From Desulfuromusa sp. (GTDB lineage: Bacteria; Desulfobacterota; Desulfuromonadia; Desulfuromonadales; Geopsychrobacteraceae), in assembly GCA_016744595.1 (NCBI GenBank), contig JADGEB010000002.1, forward strand, positions 96,480 through 160,479: a stretch of DNA of 64,000 nucleotides. Direction: 5' to 3'. The notes beneath the pieces are model-generated. The model ran no database searches and had not been told where the DNA came from. It saw only the letters and a program-made list of their open reading frames with translations. Below, piece by piece: positions 1-8,377 of the stretch (positions within the stretch are counted from its first letter, which is position 1; the number at the start of each line of letters is the position of its first letter). A program made the position numbers and the translations under genes.

Positions 1-886
1 GAAAATGTTCGAGGCGATTGTGATCCTGTCGTTCTGCGAGGATCTCTTCGTACTCTTTTAAGGCAGAACCGCACCCAGCACAGTCGGTAACAATAGCATC
101 GACATCCAGTTTCATAAAAAGGTCAAGATTGTGGGTCGCCAAGGTTCGCGTTGTTTCTCGATCTCCTTCAGTCAGGTGGGGTGCTCCACAGCATTTCTGC
201 TCTTTTGGAGTGATGACATCATAGCCTTGATGGTTCAGAACTCTGACTGTTTGGCGCGAGACTTCGGCATACATCAAGGTCATGACGCAACCAAGAAAAA
301 ATGCAACGGTTCCACGTTTTTCTGTCGTCGCCGGACTGAATTGAGGAATTTGCTGGCGTAAAGGTTGATGCATTTCTGGTATCATACCTTCAGCTTTATC
401 GATCCACGCTGGAGCCAGCTTTAAGATCTTACTATTTCGCACCAGCCATTGGATGCCCAATTTCTGGTAGAGTCGTGCCGGCAGCATTGATGTTTCAAGT
501 AGATCAGGGCTTGGTAGCATCTTTTGTAGGATGAAGTTGCGAAAAACGGACTGCCACTTTGGCAGAGGTTGCTGCTGGTGTGCTTGTGCACGACAAATTT
601 CCATGACTTCACCGGCTTTGACACCTGATGGGCAAGCTGTCGTACAGGCGCGACAATCGAGGCAGAAATAGGCTTCCTCTTTCATGGCTTGATTGAATTC
701 TAGTTTTCCTTCAGAAACGGCGCGTGCCAATGCCACTCGGCCTCGTGGACTCGATCTTTCTCGACCGGTTAAGGAAAACGTTGGGCAAGTCGGCAGGCAA
801 AAACCACAGCGCATACACTGAAGGACATCTCCGTATTCAGGAGCATCCTCAGGGGTAAAGTTCCCTAGTTGTTTTGTGCCCGTCAT
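1..886 (-). CDS. glcF: GlcF-type (Fe-S) subunit of glycolate/D-lactate dehydrogenase, 3' end off window
   Basis: Partial: the first 295 codons are present and the frame stays open to the window edge. The start ATG at 886 overlaps the end of glcD (stop at 888-890), so the two are translationally coupled. Near the N-terminus the ferredoxin motif CMRCGFCLPTCPT is visible, a ligand set for a [4Fe-4S] cluster. Near the edge comes a CAGCGSALKEY motif typical of the cysteine-rich CCG domain of GlcF. Family members are about 400-430 residues and pass electrons from the FAD subunit to quinone or other carriers at the membrane. Context (TRAP uptake, GlcD) says 2-hydroxyacid oxidation; glycolate and D-lactate cannot be told apart from sequence. 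Confidence 0.9.
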   Translation of the reverse strand, partial: MTGTKQLGNFTPEDAPEYGDVLQCMRCGFCLPTCPTFSLTGRERSSPRGRVALARAVSEGKLEFNQAMKEEAYFCLDCRACTTACPSGVKAGEVMEICRAQAHQQQPLPKWQSVFRNFILQKMLPSPDLLETSMLPARLYQKLGIQWLVRNSKILKLAPAWIDKAEGMIPEMHQPLRQQIPQFSPATTEKRGTVAFFLGCVMTLMYAEVSRQTVRVLNHQGYDVITPKEQKCCGAPHLTEGDRETTRTLATHNLDLFMKLDVDAIVTDCAGCGSALKEYEEILAERQDHNRLEHF

Positions 887-887
887 C

Positions 888-2282
888 TCAAGACTCCTGC
901 TTTGACTCAAATATTTTGCCTGGATTGAGGATGCCTTGAGGATCAAAGGAATTCTTGACCCGCCTCATAACAGCGACTCCGCCGGCACCGATTTGACGGG
1001 CAAGGTAGTCTTTTTTTGCGATGCCGATTCCATGTTCTCCCGATACTGTACCGCCCCATTCAAGCACCTGCTCGTAGAGTTCATCATAAAAGGCATGTGC
1101 TCGTCTCATTTCGTCCTTATCCCGTTCGTCACACAGAACCGTCGGGTGAAGGTTTCCATCCCCGGCGTGGCCAAAGGTTCCGACTCTTAGATGGTACTTC
1201 TCAGCAAGTTTTTCTATCAGGGTGAATGTTTCCGGGAGCAGTGAGCGGGGCACGGTTGCATCTTCCAGTAACGTTGTCGGGCAGACACGTGCGAGTGCGG
1301 ATAACGCTGTTCGGCGTGCTTCAGCGAGGCTTACTGCCTCTTCAGCGTCTTTAGCAATGTGGATCTCAGCCGCCCCGACTTGCTCCAGAATTTTATTAAC
1401 AGCAATCGCTTCTTCAGCAACGACAGCTGGATGACCATCAACTTCAATGAGTAGCAGCGCGGCCATTTCACGAGGCAAGCCGATACTGACGTAATCTTCA
1501 ACGCAGTTTATTGTTGCCTTATCCATAATTTCCATGGTCGATGGAATGATTTTAGCTGCAATAATTTTGGAAACAGCCTCTCCCGCCGTACGGATATCAT
1601 CAAAGTAGGTCAAAAATGTCTTTTTATCCTGTGGTGGTGGAATTAACTTGACCGTGATTTCGGTGATAATCCCCAAAGTTCCTTCTGACCCAACCAGCAG
1701 ATCCTTAAACGCATATCCGGCGACATCTTTGACACTTTTACCGCCTGTCGAAAGTAAGCTACCATCTGGAAGGACACATTTGAGAGCCATGACATAGTCA
1801 CGTGTGACACCATATTTCAGACCACGCAGTCCTCCGGCATCCTCCATGACATTTCCACCCATGGTTGAAATTTTTTGAGAGCCCGGGTCGGGTGGATAAA
1901 ATAAACCTTTTTCTGCTACAGCATTAAAGAGATCCAAAGTCACGACCCCGGCTTGGCAGGTGGCAGTTAGATTTTCTTCGTCTATCTCCAAAATTTTGTT
2001 CAGTTTATTCAGGCAAATAACGATACCCCCTTGGATGGGGATACTTCCTCCCGACAAACCGGTTCCACTACCACGTGGGGTGATTGCTATCCCTTCATCA
2101 CGCGCAATGATCATGATATCGCGAACCTGCTCGCTGCTAACCGGATAGACAACAATGTCAGGCATTGCGTGTAAGCCGGGTGTCGAGTCATAACCAAGTA
2201 CAAGTAGGTCTTCCTGTTCTGTTATGACGTTTTCTTTTGTTAATAACTGAACCAGTTTTGCGGTGATGTGCTCGGAAATCAT
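888..2282 (-). CDS. glcD: FAD-linked 2-hydroxyacid oxidase, GlcD family (glycolate or D-lactate dehydrogenase)
   Basis: 464 residues, full length for GlcD/Dld-II enzymes. The N-terminal FAD-binding type 4 (PCMH) region holds PRGSGTGLSGGS (around residues 70-81) and the PPDPGS segment with the GGNVMEDAGG flavin loop. The C-terminal oxidase domain has GHAGDGNLHPT and SGEHGIG, the metal/substrate motifs of this family. It should oxidise a 2-hydroxyacid to the 2-oxoacid, with electrons passed to the GlcF partner encoded immediately downstream. It is the penultimate visible gene of the TRAP-usp-glcD-glcF unit, so the TRAP system probably imports its substrate. D-lactate is favoured because the same operator occurs at the L-lactate gene lutC, but this is inference. 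Confidence 0.92.
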   Translation of the reverse strand: MISEHITAKLVQLLTKENVITEQEDLLVLGYDSTPGLHAMPDIVVYPVSSEQVRDIMIIARDEGIAITPRGSGTGLSGGSIPIQGGIVICLNKLNKILEIDEENLTATCQAGVVTLDLFNAVAEKGLFYPPDPGSQKISTMGGNVMEDAGGLRGLKYGVTRDYVMALKCVLPDGSLLSTGGKSVKDVAGYAFKDLLVGSEGTLGIITEITVKLIPPPQDKKTFLTYFDDIRTAGEAVSKIIAAKIIPSTMEIMDKATINCVEDYVSIGLPREMAALLLIEVDGHPAVVAEEAIAVNKILEQVGAAEIHIAKDAEEAVSLAEARRTALSALARVCPTTLLEDATVPRSLLPETFTLIEKLAEKYHLRVGTFGHAGDGNLHPTVLCDERDKDEMRRAHAFYDELYEQVLEWGGTVSGEHGIGIAKKDYLARQIGAGGVAVMRRVKNSFDPQGILNPGKIFESKQES

Positions 2283-2332
2283 ATTTGCCTTCTTATGTAA
2301 TAGCCCTATTTTGGCTGGAACTTATTTGAACT

Positions 2333-2842
2333 CTAAAAACCTTCTTCGTGAAATCCTTCCGGAATACGCACGACCATGACGGGTGTCGTGGTGCTATGTA
2401 GCACCTTGTTGGTTGTTGTCCCCAAAATCGCATCCCCAAGGGCTGTGTGCCGGTGTGAACCCATGATGATCAGATCCGGATTGATTTCCTTAGCGACTTT
2501 TAGTACGGCCTGCGCTGCTAAACCATCTTCGATGCGAATATCAACGAGTCGTTGTATGCACTGTTGATCATTATTGCATTCTTTTTCACAGAGTTGACTG
2601 ATCCGCTTCTGTAGCTTCTCCTTGGAACTTTGATGCGCTTCATCATGAATGCTTTCCCGTTGCTCTGCTGGGATGTATGGCGCGACAAGGTTCTGGGCAA
2701 ACTCAGATAATGTCTCTATGGCTGAGACGGCGATGATCTGGGCGTCATGTTGTTTAGCCATTGTCAGGGCATAGCGGAAAACATGTGGAGCACCTGCACC
2801 CATACCGGTTGCGTAGAGAATTGTCTTAATTTTTGGAAGCAT
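2333..2842 (-). CDS. Universal stress protein, UspA family
   Basis: 169 residues, one Usp domain. The N-terminus KTILYATGMGAGAPHVFRYAL matches the first strand and helix of the fold, and the C-terminal IIMGSHRHTALGDAILGTTT segment matches the ATP-binding G-x2-G-x9-G-S/T type loop. An insertion around residues 60-105 is rich in charged residues. It lies between the TRAP permease and glcD; Usp genes are often found beside TRAP transporters, where they may bind nucleotide and modulate transport (known for TeaD). Its role here is inferred from that association. Confidence 0.88.
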   Translation of the reverse strand: MLPKIKTILYATGMGAGAPHVFRYALTMAKQHDAQIIAVSAIETLSEFAQNLVAPYIPAEQRESIHDEAHQSSKEKLQKRISQLCEKECNNDQQCIQRLVDIRIEDGLAAQAVLKVAKEINPDLIIMGSHRHTALGDAILGTTTNKVLHSTTTPVMVVRIPEGFHEEGF

Positions 2843-2864
2843 ATTCTATTTCCTTTCTGGATAC

Positions 2865-4205
2865 TTAACGACCAAAGAATACATCTGGCAGATAGGTGAT
2901 AATCTGTGGAAAGAATATCATCGATGCCAAAGCAATAATCTGTATCATAACAAAAGGAATAATCCCGCGATAGACATCGCCCATGCTATATTCTGGAGGT
3001 GCAACCCCTTTAAAGTAGAAGAGGGAATAGCCGAAAGGTGGTGTCAGGAAAGATGTTTGCAGGTTGATGCAAACCATCATGGCAAACCAGAGGGGATTAA
3101 ATTCCAAGTCCATGGCGATCGGGGTGAAAATCGGCACCACCACCAGCAGAATTGCTGCCCAGTCGATGAACATGCCCATGAAGAAGACAACTGCCATCAT
3201 AATTGCAAACACGAAATAACGGTTGACGTCCATGCCTAGCAGGACGTCTGCAACGACATCACCACCACCCATGCTCAGGAAGACAACTGAAAAGAACTTG
3301 CCGCCGATAAACAGAGCCATAATCATGGCAGTTGTGCGTGCGGTCGATATGCTCGCTTGGGTGATGACCTCCCAGTTGAGTTTGCGATTTACGAGGGCAA
3401 GGAACAGGGCGCCAATGCAACCCAGCGCTGCTGCTTCTGTCGGTGTTGCAACACCCGCCAGAATTGTCCCCATGACAGTGAGGATCAAACCAAAAGGGGG
3501 TACAAAATTTTTCATCGTCATGGTGATTTTTTCCATGGCGGTTGCGGTGCGATCTTCCGTAGGAATTGGTGGGCCAAGTTTCGGGTTCAGATAGCAGCGC
3601 ACGCCAACATAGAGCAAGTACATGCCGGATAGCAGCAGGCCGGGCAGAATGGCGGCAGCAAACAGGTTGCCGACTGAGGTCTCTTTTTGTCCGGTCAGGC
3701 CGCCGTAGACAACCAGCATGATCGATGGCGGAATCAGGATACCGAGGGTTCCCGATGAGCAGATGATCCCTGCTGAGAGGGCTTTATCGTACCCTCTGCG
3801 TAGCAAAGCAGGCCCAGCCATCAGTCCCATGGCGACTACAGAAGCTCCGACGATGCCGGTGGTTGCAGCAAATACTGTGGATACAACGATGACTGCCATT
3901 CCCAGACCTCCGCGGAGACCGCCCAAGACACTGTAAAGTGCGTCGAACAGACCTTCGGAGACCTTGGATCGATCAAGAATCTGGGCCATGAAGATAAATA
4001 GTGGCACCGCGACCAAGGTGTAATTAAGGAAGATCCCCCAAGCATTGTTGGCAAATAGCCCAAGCAATCCGGCAAAATTAAAGCCGTTGTCAATGAGTCC
4101 GAACAGCGTTGCAACTGCTGCCAAGGTGACTGCAAGTGGATGCCCCATGGCAATGGAAGCCATCAGGGTCACGAACATGAGTATGGTTAAAACTTCTACG
4201 CTCAT
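2865..4205 (-). CDS. dctM: TRAP transporter large permease subunit (DctM type)
   Basis: 446 residues, strongly hydrophobic, 12 or so membrane segments, full length for DctM/SiaM. Family signatures include GIVGASVVAMG, the SGTLGILIPPSIMLVVYG segment and TPTEAAALG. It is the sodium- or proton-coupled translocating subunit. Gene order dctP-dctQ-dctM-usp with gaps of 22-81 bp indicates one operon. The cargo is probably the hydroxyacid or a related carboxylate oxidised by the downstream GlcDF; sequence alone cannot show this. Confidence 0.93.
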   Translation of the reverse strand: MSVEVLTILMFVTLMASIAMGHPLAVTLAAVATLFGLIDNGFNFAGLLGLFANNAWGIFLNYTLVAVPLFIFMAQILDRSKVSEGLFDALYSVLGGLRGGLGMAVIVVSTVFAATTGIVGASVVAMGLMAGPALLRRGYDKALSAGIICSSGTLGILIPPSIMLVVYGGLTGQKETSVGNLFAAAILPGLLLSGMYLLYVGVRCYLNPKLGPPIPTEDRTATAMEKITMTMKNFVPPFGLILTVMGTILAGVATPTEAAALGCIGALFLALVNRKLNWEVITQASISTARTTAMIMALFIGGKFFSVVFLSMGGGDVVADVLLGMDVNRYFVFAIMMAVVFFMGMFIDWAAILLVVVPIFTPIAMDLEFNPLWFAMMVCINLQTSFLTPPFGYSLFYFKGVAPPEYSMGDVYRGIIPFVMIQIIALASMIFFPQIITYLPDVFFGR

Positions 4206-4235
4206 TGGTATCTTTTCTCCAGGATCAAGCCGGTT

Positions 4236-4733
4236 TTATGGGGTCTCTTTGAGGGCACTGATGTCTCGTATCAATTTGGCAAGCCCTTGCAGGAAGAAGA
4301 GGATAAAGCCGATCGCCATGAGCGACTTAAACGGATAGATCGCCGGAGCCCATGAGCTCGAAGCGTGTTCCCACTGTTGCCAGGAATTTACCGCCATAAC
4401 GCAAACATGGTAGGTCAGCATGCCGATTGACGGAATAAACAACACTGCGTTAGTGACGATACGCAGGATCAGTCGGGGTCTGGCCGGAAGTCGGGCTTCG
4501 AGAACATCGATGGCAACGTGGGTGTTGTGTTTGTGGGCGTATGCCAGCGCAAAGCTGAAATGAACACCGTAGAGGAAAACGGTCAGTTCAAAGGCCCAGG
4601 ATGTTGGTGTGTTGAATCCATAGCGCATGAGCACCTCCCAGACGACCACGACTATTAGTGGCAGGATCAGGTAGGAGGAATAAAATCCAAATTTTTCATT
4701 GAAGGCGTCGATCGCTCCAGCAATTTTGTCCAT
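4236..4733 (-). CDS. dctQ: TRAP transporter small permease subunit (DctQ type)
   Basis: 165 residues with four predicted membrane segments (about residues 18-38, 48-68, 88-110, 133-153), the standard DctQ topology. The segment SWAFELTVFLYGVHFSFALAY and the DVLEARLP loop after segment two are typical of the family. It pairs with the large permease 30 bp downstream. A strong stem-loop separates it from the binding-protein gene upstream, consistent with lower expression of the permease than of the binding protein. Confidence 0.9.
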   Translation of the reverse strand: MDKIAGAIDAFNEKFGFYSSYLILPLIVVVVWEVLMRYGFNTPTSWAFELTVFLYGVHFSFALAYAHKHNTHVAIDVLEARLPARPRLILRIVTNAVLFIPSIGMLTYHVCVMAVNSWQQWEHASSSWAPAIYPFKSLMAIGFILFFLQGLAKLIRDISALKETP

Positions 4734-4778
4734 AGAAACCTCTTAAGCAGCAGCTGTTTGCTTTCGGGTGCGGGTTTG

Positions 4779-4810
4779 AAAGATGTGGGGCCCATGGACC
4801 CCACATCTTT
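4779..4810 (-). other. Intercistronic stem-loop between dctP and dctQ
   Basis: A 12-bp perfect stem (4779-4790 with 4799-4810) encloses an 8-base loop, followed on the transcribed strand by only three U residues. It sits between the binding-protein stop and the small-permease start. A leaky terminator or 3'-end stabiliser here would raise binding protein over permease, as in many binding-protein transporters. On the plus strand the same stem is followed by six T, but no plus-strand gene is present. Confidence 0.6.
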
Positions 4811-4814
4811 TTTC

Positions 4815-5972
4815 TTATTGCTTGTGCTTACCGTTGACAAACTGCTCAGAGGGCCATGGTGCAATACCGCCACGCTCTTCACGCCAATCAGCAAAGTCAG
4901 CTTTGAATTGGTCCTGAGAGTCCAGAACTGTTTTGACATCAGGGTATTTTGTTTTTAACTCTTCAAGATATGTATGAGAAGCTGTTGCAAATTCAGTGAT
5001 AGCCTTTTCATCCATGCGGACAAATTCAACCTTTTCTTTGAACATTTTTACCGCCTGAGCATTAAGATTTTCTGCCCATGCTGTTGACCAGAGTTGAGTT
5101 TCCTTGGCTGCAATGTCGACAATCCACTTCAGGTCAGCAGGCAATTTTTTGTAGGAATCCTGATTGATAAAGAAGGCACTCTGGCAAGAGGGCTGATGAA
5201 CTCCAGGCTGGATAACGTATTTGGTGATATCATCAAAGCCCATTGGGTAGTTGATTGCAGGAGTGCTGAATTCAGCCGCATCGATAACGCCACGCTCCAG
5301 TGCAAGATAAACTTCGCCGCCAGGAAGAGGTGTTACGCTGGCACCGATGTTGGTTAGAATGTCCATATACCAACCTGCTGTTCTGACTCGCATGCCTTTG
5401 AAATCTTCCATAGTGGAAGCTTTTTTGTTGGAGAAGAGACCAAGTTCCTGGCCGACGTTACCGCCAGGTAAAGCAAACAGGTTGTAGCGGCCATACAATT
5501 CCTGCATCATCTCCAGACCACCACGTTCATATAGCCAGATATTGTAGCCTTCAGCATCCAGCCCCATTGGGACGGAAGCAAAAGCGACGAACGCTTCATT
5601 CTTGCCTTTCCAGTAGCCTGGCCAGTCGTGACCTATATCTGCCTGTCCTTTGCTGACGGCATCAAAGCTTTCCATGGCTCCGACGAGTTCTCCAGCAGAA
5701 AACAGTTTGATGTCAAGACGACCACCTGATGCAAGCTTTACCGAGTCGGCAAAATGCTGAGCAACATCGTAAAACAATAGCCCTTTGGACCACGGCATAA
5801 CCATTTTCCATCGAAATTTATCCGTGGAAGGCTTGATGGTCCGCAGTTCTTTTTTTATCTCGGCACGACGGTCATCAGCACCAAATTTTTCACGTTTCGC
5901 AGCAAAGGCGTTGGGTGCCAGTGCTAGAGTTAGGATCAGAGCCAGACCGATGAACAGTTTTAGTTTTCTCAT
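4815..5972 (-). CDS. dctP: TRAP transporter periplasmic substrate-binding protein (DctP family)
   Basis: 385 residues. A signal peptide covers about residues 1-24 (KLFIGLALILTLALAPNAFA). The mature part has the DctP fold; MRVRTAGWYMDIL includes the conserved arginine that usually clamps the substrate carboxylate, and GGEVYLALERGVIDAAEFS is the family's second signature. About 50 residues longer than the typical DctP, including an N-terminal charged stretch after the signal. It is the first gene of the TRAP-usp-glcDF unit; a good Shine-Dalgarno (AAGGAGG) precedes the ATG. Regulated by the promoter/operator described at 6067-6118. Confidence 0.93.
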   Translation of the reverse strand: MRKLKLFIGLALILTLALAPNAFAAKREKFGADDRRAEIKKELRTIKPSTDKFRWKMVMPWSKGLLFYDVAQHFADSVKLASGGRLDIKLFSAGELVGAMESFDAVSKGQADIGHDWPGYWKGKNEAFVAFASVPMGLDAEGYNIWLYERGGLEMMQELYGRYNLFALPGGNVGQELGLFSNKKASTMEDFKGMRVRTAGWYMDILTNIGASVTPLPGGEVYLALERGVIDAAEFSTPAINYPMGFDDITKYVIQPGVHQPSCQSAFFINQDSYKKLPADLKWIVDIAAKETQLWSTAWAENLNAQAVKMFKEKVEFVRMDEKAITEFATASHTYLEELKTKYPDVKTVLDSQDQFKADFADWREERGGIAPWPSEQFVNGKHKQ

Positions 5973-6066
5973 TCTTTCCTCCTTGGTCAGTGTTGGGTCG
6001 TATGGTTGGTGGAAGATCCACCAGAATTAACATGGTATTATATTTGTATGTCCACTTGTTTATTTA

Positions 6067-6081
6067 AATGGTAAGACCATT
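6067..6081 (-). promoter_or_regulatory. Candidate GntR/FCD-type operator upstream of dctP
   Basis: AATGGTAAGACCATT, a 15-bp palindrome with 3-base centre of the TGGTNNNACCA class bound by FadR/FCD GntR regulators such as PdhR and LldR. It starts about 8 bp downstream of the predicted -10 box, so it would cover the transcription start. The same 11-mer TGGTAAGACCA lies at the equivalent place in the lutC promoter (11233-11243). The cognate regulator is not identified. Confidence 0.65.
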
Positions 6082-6089
6082 GTTTTGGT

Positions 6090-6118
6090 ATGCTAGTTTT
6101 ATGGTTTATCCATGTCAA
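6090..6118 (-). promoter_or_regulatory. Sigma-70 promoter of the dctP operon
   Basis: On the minus strand TTGACA (6118-6113), a 17-bp spacer and TAGCAT (6095-6090). The -35 is perfect and the -10 matches four of six consensus bases. Nearly identical in design to the lutC promoter (TTGACA, 17 bp, TAGGAT). The leader is about 110 nt. Confidence 0.6.
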
Positions 6119-6216
6119 GAAAATAAAACATTGTTACCTGTCAGCATTTTATTGAAATGAATTCTGGAGAATAAACCTCCTGTATTCACCGATGTTTTTT
6201 GTGGAGCAGGTCAATA

Positions 6217-7527
6217 TTATTTTTCTCTTATGCTTTTTAGTTTACGGGCGGTGCTGGCTTGACTGATATCGAGTACCGCAGCAATTCTTCTTGTCGTCCG
6301 GTATTGTTCCTGAGCTTGTAGTAGGATTTCTTTCTCTCGCTCAGCAAGCATCTCTTTTAACCCGAGACCGCTGGGAATAGTGTTTTCCATTCCAGGAATC
6401 TGTACTTTTTCCCAACTGATGAAATCTCCTGGTGTGGTGACGATGCTACGCTCAACAACATTTTCAAGTTCGCGGATATTGCCTTTCCATGGCATGCTCA
6501 CCATTTGGTTAATCAAATTTTCAGAGAATTTTTTGTAGCTGTTGTATTTGTGATTGTATTTATCAGTAAAGTGTTGAATCAGTGTTGGAATATCTTCTTT
6601 GCGTTCCCGAAGAGCGGGGAGAGGTATTGGAACGACATTCAGGCGGTAATAGAGGTCTTCACGAAATTGCCCCTCACTGACAAGCTTGATTAGGTCCTTG
6701 TTGGTTGCGGCAATCAGACGAATATCGGTTTGTTGAGCTTCTCTCCCACCGACTCGATAAAATTCTTTTTCTTGAATGACCCCGAGAAGTTTAGATTGCA
6801 AGTGCAAAGGGAGTTCGGAGATTTCATCGAGAAAAACTGTGCCGCCCTTGGCTGTTTCTAGTAAGCCAGCTTTGCCTCTATTGTCAGCACCGGTAAATGC
6901 TCCCCCTTCATAACCGAAAAGTTCTGCTTCTATTAATGATTCTGGAATTGCAGCACAATTGATTTTCATCAGAACGTTATGTTTGCGTTCGCTGGAGCGA
7001 TGAATCGTTTTGGCGAGCAGGCTTTTCCCAACCCCAGATTCACCTGTGAGTAATATGGTTGAATCTGTTTCTGCCACCCGCAAAGCCAGATCAATGACCG
7101 ATGACATCTTTTCGCTGCAGGTCACTAGATCGTCCTCACTTAAGAGATGACTTCTTGCCGTGTCAGCATCAATTTGTTGGTTGTAGTGGACGACTGTAAG
7201 ATCCCATATGGTATTAATGATATATTCAATTTCGCCCTGGGGATTAAAGATAGGTCTGCCCTTGACCAGAAGTTTTCGGTTGGTGCTGGTGGAGTAGGTT
7301 GCTGTAACCGGACATTTGCGTTCCAGAACCAAAAGGCTGGCCGACCCGGAGAAATAATTATCTTTACCGACTAAGTCGTAAAGGCTTTTCCCTGCCAGCT
7401 CTTTATTACTAAATCCCGACATTTCTTCAAAGGTTTTGTTGACACCGATAGTTATCCCTTTGCCATCAACGACATAGATGCCGTTGTAGAGGTTGTCAAA
7501 GACGATTTCCAGAAGTTTTTTATCCAT
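6217..7527 (-). CDS. PAS-domain sigma-54-dependent transcriptional activator
   Basis: 436 residues from the ATG chosen at 7527; an in-frame extension to 7617 would overlap the dehydrogenase gene and lacks family similarity. A PAS sensor domain (about residues 5-110) is followed by the AAA+ domain with Walker A GESGVGKS, the sigma-54 contact loop GAFTGA and the R-finger region (ALRERKEDIP). A short Fis-like helix-turn-helix ends the protein (TTRRIAAVLDISQASTARKL). It is the last gene behind thiolase, CoA-transferase and 3-hydroxybutyrate dehydrogenase, whose operon starts with a sigma-54 promoter, so it is probably the local activator. The PAS ligand is unknown. Confidence 0.9.
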   Translation of the reverse strand: MDKKLLEIVFDNLYNGIYVVDGKGITIGVNKTFEEMSGFSNKELAGKSLYDLVGKDNYFSGSASLLVLERKCPVTATYSTSTNRKLLVKGRPIFNPQGEIEYIINTIWDLTVVHYNQQIDADTARSHLLSEDDLVTCSEKMSSVIDLALRVAETDSTILLTGESGVGKSLLAKTIHRSSERKHNVLMKINCAAIPESLIEAELFGYEGGAFTGADNRGKAGLLETAKGGTVFLDEISELPLHLQSKLLGVIQEKEFYRVGGREAQQTDIRLIAATNKDLIKLVSEGQFREDLYYRLNVVPIPLPALRERKEDIPTLIQHFTDKYNHKYNSYKKFSENLINQMVSMPWKGNIRELENVVERSIVTTPGDFISWEKVQIPGMENTIPSGLGLKEMLAEREKEILLQAQEQYRTTRRIAAVLDISQASTARKLKSIREK

Positions 7528-7595
7528 AATATCCACACATTTGTTGTTCCATCGCTCCTTTGGTTTCAGCGGGAGCAACGAAGCTGTGAGTGATC

Positions 7596-8354
7596 TTAGT
7601 TGGCTGACCAGCCACAATCGATTGTCAATGAAACGCCTGTCATGCAGCGGGCAGAATCAGAGCAGAGATAGACAACGGCATCTCCCAGTTCCGAGGGCTC
7701 AACCATCTGCTTGATAGCCTGTTTTTTCAGGAGAACTGTTTCCAGGACTTCTTCTTTGCTGATTCCATGAGTTTTTGCCTGAGCTTCAATTTGGCCATCA
7801 ACTAAAGGAGTTCTGACGTATCCAGGGCAAATGCTGTTGACCGTAATGCCAAAATTTGCACCTTCCAGAGCAGCTGTTTTGGTCAGGCCCATCATTCCGT
7901 GCTTGGCTGAAACGTAGGCTGATTTAAACTCAGATGCGCGGAGCCCGTGAACCGAATTCAGGTTGATAATCCGACCCCAGCCATTTTTTTTCATGGCAGG
8001 CCAGAAATATTTACAGAGTAAAAATGGAGCGGTCAGCATCAGGTTGATGATGAATTCCCATTTGTCTTCCGGAAATTCTTCAATGGGTGCGACATGTTGA
8101 ATCCCTGCATTATTGACAAGAATATCGCAGCGACCATATTTTTCGAGAACCGCATCGGCGAGGGCACGACACCCTTGCGCTGTGCTTAGGTCGGCTTTGA
8201 TGAAAGTTCCATCAATTATTTTTGCTTCGCTGATTCCCGCTTCTTCATTGATATCAGCCAAGACAACAGTGTCTCCATTGGCAGCCAGTGATTTGGCAAC
8301 AGCAAGGCCAATTCCACTGGCTGCGCCAGTAACGACAGCAATACGTTCAGACAT
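7596..8354 (-). CDS. bdhA: 3-hydroxybutyrate dehydrogenase (short-chain dehydrogenase)
   Basis: 252 residues, classical SDR. The cofactor motif TGAASGIG is at about residues 9-16 and an acidic DINEE after strand two favours NAD(H). NNAGIQH follows, then the catalytic Ser in NLNSVHGL and YVSAKHG with Tyr-x3-Lys. The segment ICPGYVRTPLVDGQI is characteristic of D-3-hydroxybutyrate dehydrogenases. It interconverts 3-hydroxybutyrate and acetoacetate in the cytoplasm. The neighbouring CoA-transferase and thiolase complete the route to acetyl-CoA, which supports the assignment. Confidence 0.9.
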   Translation of the reverse strand: MSERIAVVTGAASGIGLAVAKSLAANGDTVVLADINEEAGISEAKIIDGTFIKADLSTAQGCRALADAVLEKYGRCDILVNNAGIQHVAPIEEFPEDKWEFIINLMLTAPFLLCKYFWPAMKKNGWGRIINLNSVHGLRASEFKSAYVSAKHGMMGLTKTAALEGANFGITVNSICPGYVRTPLVDGQIEAQAKTHGISKEEVLETVLLKKQAIKQMVEPSELGDAVVYLCSDSARCMTGVSLTIDCGWSAN

Positions 8355-8377
8355 GAAAGTTCTCCTTAATGGGCTGG